Origin: Parasponia andersonii
Taxonomy: Eukaryota > Streptophyta > Magnoliopsida > Rosales > Cannabaceae
DNA length: 64,000 nt
NCBI GenBank assembly: GCA_002914805.1
Contig: JXTB01000022.1
Span: 1,101,523-1,165,522, forward strand
Reading direction: 5' to 3'
Position numbers and translations under genes: made by a program. Below the pieces are notes generated by a model. That model saw only the letters and a list, made by a program, of their open reading frames with translations, made no database searches and was not told where the DNA came from. Shown here one piece after another: positions 58,943 to 64,000 of the stretch (its first letter is position 1; each line of letters begins with the position of its first letter).

Positions 58943-60691
58943 TTAGAGCATTGCTACGTCAATCATGAATGCTTGAAATATATCATTAAATAGCCAATTA
59001 GATGTCAGAGAATCTACTGCTGCGTAATTTTTAAAATCTTCATATTTCGCGTTCACTCGATTTTTTTATCGTTACTTCATTAATAAATTTCGGTGATGGT
59101 ACAAATGAAAATATTCGTAGTTACTTATTTTCTATCTTATCAATATACTTCCAAGAAGGAGATAAATATTTCAACAGAACCATCAATATAGAATTACTAA
59201 AGGAGCATCATTTTCTTCCAATATGGGTTCACTTAATACATGACAAAACACTCACCCTCTCTGTCTCTAAAAGTCATCTTTCTCATCTATAACTTTTCTT
59301 TCTTATTATGTATTCCGCAAGAGGCATCCCTCTTAGGTAAAGATTTTACTAGTAATATTTTTTTAATCTTTTTATTTGTATGAAAGTTTTTTTCTCATAA
59401 ATTTATTTTGTTTAAGAACTTTACTTTGCCATAATATAAATTTGTGGATGTTTTGTTTATTTTACTTTGATTATGATCCTTTTAAGATCATTCAAAGATC
59501 GTATCAATAAAAGAACAAAAAAGCGTTCTCTAAAAGTGCTATATTTCTCGTGGTTGTGGATTTGCGTGTAAGTCACCTATATTTTGTGCATAATATTTTT
59601 CCCAGTAGACCTTAGTTGAATACAATAGTTTAATAAATCAATTGCTTATTTTTATAGTTTGTCTGTACAATCTCTCTAAAAGATTAATTATTAAACGGAT
59701 GAAAGTATTTTTATTTCAGAAGAAGTATATAATATAACAAAGGACATAACCCTAATTACTCAGTTTAGAGACACCTATTCGCGCCATTCCTGAAATTTGG
59801 TTACGCTATCAATCAAAGTACTGGATCTTTTACCTATAAAGTAGACAATACAGCTTGGCCTTTTTTTTTTTTATCTATCATAGAAAAGAGGGCATGCAGT
59901 AAATTGCCAATAGGTGAATAACCTGTTCATCATTGGTGTGCCAAAAGCCAGACTGCCACGTAATAAAACGTGGGGCCCACATTTACCGCATTGCTGACTA
60001 TTCAAATGTGTGGTACTATTGAAACTCACTTCTTACAATCTACGAAAAAACAAGAATTTTACATTAACATATGAAAATACTTTACTAAAATATACAGACA
60101 TAAGATCTCAACGATGGATTACATACATATACCAAACGCGAAGATATGTTCATTCGTGATAAGTATGAATCATATCGGTATACATATAGATACGTGGAAA
60201 CTATATGCACAACCAAATTGGGACACACTAGTTTGGACTTTACATTTCCCGAATCTGTCCATTCTACTGTCACTCTTTCTGTATTTATCACTACATTTTA
60301 CTTTACAATTGCCTTCCATAGCATATGTTCCAATGTATCTCACACTAAAAAAACACAAGCCACTTTTACCGGTTTCCACAAGGGCCACCTTGAAATGACA
60401 CTGCGCATGCAATTGCATACCAAACTTCACACCCACTTTTACATGCCCACTACTTATTTTTATCACAAACAAACCCTTCTCAAAGAAATCATTGATTCAG
60501 TCGTTGAAAAAAAAAAAAGAAAAAGAAATCAAAGAAAGTACTTCAACGTTAAGAAATTTTGGGGATTTCATTACATGACAATTGACAACAAAGAGAAACA
60601 TTGTATTTGTCACGCAACAAATGCATGTATGTTTTAAAAGGCTCAAATTGGTTCAATTATTCTCACTTTTGAATCCCATAAAAAATATATA
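58943..60691. other. Intergenic DNA, no gene supported
   Basis: AT-rich. The longest overlapping open frames lie at 60146-60637 (plus, 163 codons) and 60170-60472 (minus, 100 codons) in a locally less AT-rich stretch. Neither shows a domain I recognise, and neither has flanking exons I could join. Confidence 0.45.
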
Positions 60692-60890
60692 TTTTTTTTT
60701 AAAAAAAAGAACTTAACTAATGATCTACATTTATTATAATTAAAAGAAAATACTTACTACTACCCAATCTTTACCCCACCCGATTAGGGATAATAAGTTT
60801 TCATGCCTACTCTCATGTGACTCGAACCTAAGATCGAAATATTAGGTAATGAATGCTCTTACCATTTGTATCAACTCACTTTATTAAAGC
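60692..60890 (-). mobile_element. Full-length tRNA-derived SINE, second copy of the family
   Basis: On the minus strand, GGTTCGAGTC (60828-60819) is a good B box and TTGATACAAATGG (60874-60862) a decayed A box. The 3' part (AAATGTAGATCATTAGTTAA) and the tail, a T run followed by an A run, match the SINE at 54656-54816. CATAAAAAATAT (60677-60688) and CATAAAATAT (60891-60900) are a likely imperfect target-site duplication. It is about 199 bases, longer than the other copy through extra sequence in its middle. Confidence 0.78.
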
Positions 60891-61001
60891 CATAAAATAT
60901 TTTACATTCAAGGATTGCACTAAGCACCATAATACATTGATTACAATTTGCTTAGTGTGTTGCACTACATATATAGTTGATATGTATATATACATAGGGA
61001 G

Positions 61002-61252
61002 CTAATATAATAGGTATTTTTTTTATTCACTACCAGTAGATGCATCAATTTTGACTATCATCTTTCAATCTAACGATTATAATAATTAATTATATTGAAA
61101 TAAGTTCCAATTTAATAATTAATTATATTAAAACAAGTTCCAATATAAATTAAATGATAACATTTATATTTATAACTATTATATTGAAATCTAAATATCA
61201 AAATTGATGTAAATACCGATGGTGAATAAAAAAAATACCTAGCACTAATTTC
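61002..61252. mobile_element. MITE with about 50-bp TIRs
   Basis: The left end GCTAATATAATAGGTATTTT, then ATTCACTACCAGTAGATGC and ATCAATTTTGA, is mirrored by the right end, whose complement reads AAATTAGTGCTAGGTATTTT, then ATTCACCATCGGTATTTAC and ATCAATTTTGA. The interior is AT-rich with two copies of an AATAATTAATTATATT phrase. The AGGTATTTTTTTT core also occurs in the MITE at 10350-10590, so the two may belong to related families. Confidence 0.75.
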
Positions 61253-62859
61253 TATACAAATACATATAACTATATATATATATATAGCTAGCATATATTC
61301 ACGGTGAAAAATAGCTGATTTATGCTATAGGCAGACTGATATATAACGCTCGTCTAACTTAAAATTTTAATAATAGAAATTCAAGTTTCACATCGATGCT
61401 TAGTACCAATACACCAATATAGGTTCCTTAATTATAGTACCAAGTTTCACATAAAGATAAAGTCCGACTGCCTTCGAGATGGCAATAGGTTTCTTTTAGA
61501 AATCCAAAATTACCAGTTACAACAATTTCTACCACTATATTATTTTCGATTGAAAAAATTTATAAATATATAACGTATATCTATAAATAATGGCTATTTC
61601 TGAATAAATTATGATACAGCTTTAGTAACCATAAATGTTAAATATCGAAGGCAAATGTAACGACCATTTATAGGAACTCTCGTAATTGGTTGGTTGCTTT
61701 TTCGCACCTCATCTTGATGATTATTACTCGTTGGAAAATTTTACATTGGAAATGCGACTTGCACAATTACATATTCACATAATTGTCCTTTGAAACCAAT
61801 TGTAGAAACCGTTGCTTTGGAAACTGGAGAGATTCGTCGATCAAAGTGATGATCAAGATCTCTCAACCATTTGTATCAAAAAAAGATCTTTCAACCACAT
61901 TCGTACAATATTGCCAGGCAGTCCCAACTACTGCTTTTATAATCCCAATCAGAAAATTAACGATTGGAAATGCCTTTCAACATCTTAATTCCTAGCAGTT
62001 CCTCAAGTGGAGTATAATATACAAGTACGAAGGTTTTGCCCAGAGAGAGAGAGAGAGAGAGAGTTGGGATATGTCTCATTAATTGGTCACCACCCCGATG
62101 TGATTAAAGTCAAGCGTACTCTAGGGTTAGGGCTAAGCCAGTAAATAACACAAATGTATACATAGATATATATATATATATATATACGTACATGTATATA
62201 AGGAAATTTTTGGATTATTGTTATGTTTATATATCCTTTTACAATTACAGGATCTACATCTTAGTGCACCATAAGTGGACCTTTTTCCCTTTCAGAATCA
62301 AACTTTTTCTTTCCTATAAGTTACTTTTGGATCGAACCAAAAGTGACCTAACCTTCTACAGGAAATAGTTGTTTCAGTTAAAATGCTGCATTTCGTACCA
62401 CTTTTAAAGTCTGCATGGAGGCACGGGACACACTTGTCATTTCATTTTTTTTTTCTTTTTTCATTCGCAATAACGAAAAGTAATGACTTATGCAAGAAAA
62501 TTAATTACCATAATTAGCAAGTCGAAAAACCATCAAGAGTTTAATAGGATAACAAGAACTCCATAATTACAAACCCTAGTAGGCATACAAAAATTTTCCT
62601 ACTCATCTATCAGCCTAGCTAGGCTAAAATTCTGATAACGTATATGAGCTAAATATTCTTGTAACGGAGCAGTAGTACAAAGGAGATAGTTGAGAACATG
62701 GCTAGGGAAAGAGAAAATTAGACTAGTACACAGCAAATATCTTGACCAAGAAAAGAGCATGGCACGACCTCATGCCATTGATTATTTCCCAGCCAGTACA
62801 TACAAACAGTATTGACAAATTGTTCAAAGCAAATCAATATGAATGCATGCTCAGTTGTA

Positions 62860-62892
<33 letters not shown>

Positions 62893-64000
62893 ATTGAGCC
62901 AAGTAAATAAAGAACTTACTAATATGTGTACTATGTTAGTCGAAACATATATATAGTTATAGATTGGGGCAAGTGTGAAGTGCCTCAAAATATATCATTA
63001 GCAACCCATCATGATGGAAGGAACCTTTTATTAATCATTCCATAGATAAACATAAATAAACCAAGAAAAACGGCACAACAATTGGCAACAAATGATTATG
63101 CAAGTAACGAAAGGTTAAAGTAAAAGTACGATGACTAAATAGCAGCTTCAAAGAATCTCTCGTTGGTCAAGGTTGCACTAAATTACACACATTATATAAA
63201 TATATATGTACATATATCAAATCTGGAACAAATCCTCCACCACTTAAAGTGCACGTCATGATAAAAGCAACAGTTTTTCTTAGTGGTTCGCAATACGTTT
63301 GACTCAAAAACGGATCAAATCACAGTTGTGGTTCAAGTTATAAATGCACATCTCTATTAATCAAAAACAACAATATATGCACTTCAAACATCCAACGTGA
63401 TACAATTATTATTTATGCATGAAAATGAAGAATCCAATCTCTTGACAAAAATATTATCAGTTTACCTAAACCGCATTCACAAAAACTGGTAGACACTAAG
63501 CCACATATAAAACCAGTATGTGAATGATAAAAACACGTAATGTTAATACTATTTATGGCCAATTCAGTATCTTTAGAGAATAATACAAGAACTAAATCAT
63601 CTGTAAAACCCTTACAACAATAAGTCTTCACTCACAACAATACATACCATGTATTTCAAAGGTGGCGTGATTATTACAAGCATCCTAAAATGCATATTAA
63701 TTCAATGGCTAGTGGAAAAGAAAACACAGTTGCGTGTGCAAACTACTCAGAGAGCAAACATGGTTAATTAACTGTATAATTAGCTATTACAAGCAACAAA
63801 TTAATTGGAGACTAGACAAAACTTCACTTCTGAATTAGCTAGCAGTCAACATATTTCAAGGAATAGCAAACATGCGTGTACACGAGCAAGATGGACAATA
63901 AAGTATTTTTAGTTGGCAAAACTTTATGAAATGTGCACTTAAAGCGCAATACCAAATAAATTTTCCAGAGTTCCAATTCTTCATGTTAACAATTCAAGGA
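61253..64000. other. Intergenic DNA, no gene seen
   Basis: No supported gene or RNA to the end of the window. Simple repeats: (TA)n at 61273-61287, (GA)n at 62042-62063, (TA)n at 62168-62186 and 62869-62892. Short open frames such as 63413-63631 have no domain. The stretch could be promoter-side sequence of a gene lying beyond 64000. Confidence 0.5.

Overview
The window looks like nuclear DNA of a eudicot plant. It is very AT-rich, its genes are split by canonical GT-AG introns, the intergenic space is packed with Ty1/copia and Ty3/gypsy remnants, MITEs and tRNA-derived SINEs, and all three convincing host genes belong to ordinary plant families. The species cannot be named from the sequence alone. 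One ambiguous base (N) lies in a T run at 57329.

Layout. 1-5600: AT-rich intergenic DNA with a purine-rich tract and two tandem duplications, ending in the 3' flank of the first gene. 5639-7000 (minus): an intronless CDS for a 453-residue C2-domain protein, with a probable intron in its 5' UTR. 7800-14700: intergenic, holding a 64-base A run, a palindromic MITE, a probable gypsy LTR remnant and a Mutator-like MITE with long terminal inverted repeats and a perfect 9-bp target-site duplication. 14701-21564: a complete but decayed Ty1/copia element (two LTRs, PBS, polypurine tract, broken gag-pol). 22500-22950: a small MITE. 23622-27950 (minus): a four-exon RING-finger gene (243 residues) with a 2.9-kb third intron. 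28000-43400: a graveyard of repeats. It contains a long array of diverged short repeats split by a TIR insertion, nested MITEs, two oppositely oriented gypsy LTR-like arms, a gypsy pol remnant on the minus strand, a Tourist-like MITE and a SINE. 44066-49863 (plus): a six-exon gene for a 155-residue ankyrin-repeat protein with a 4.1-kb second intron. 49864-64000: intergenic, with two full-length SINEs of one family, further MITEs and a Mutator-like MITE that carries an inverted copy of itself.

The three host genes (C2, RING, ankyrin) show no sign of acting together; they are unrelated neighbours separated by transposon DNA. I found no rRNA, no functional tRNA, no CRISPR array and no clear new multi-gene system. 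The most informative structures are transposon-related: the nested inverted Mutator-like MITE at 57364-58933, its sister copy at 33526-34323, the SINE family with a T-run plus A-run tail, and the head-to-head gypsy LTR arms at 34388-37271. Exon boundaries were worked out by hand from reading frame, splice dinucleotides and protein continuity.
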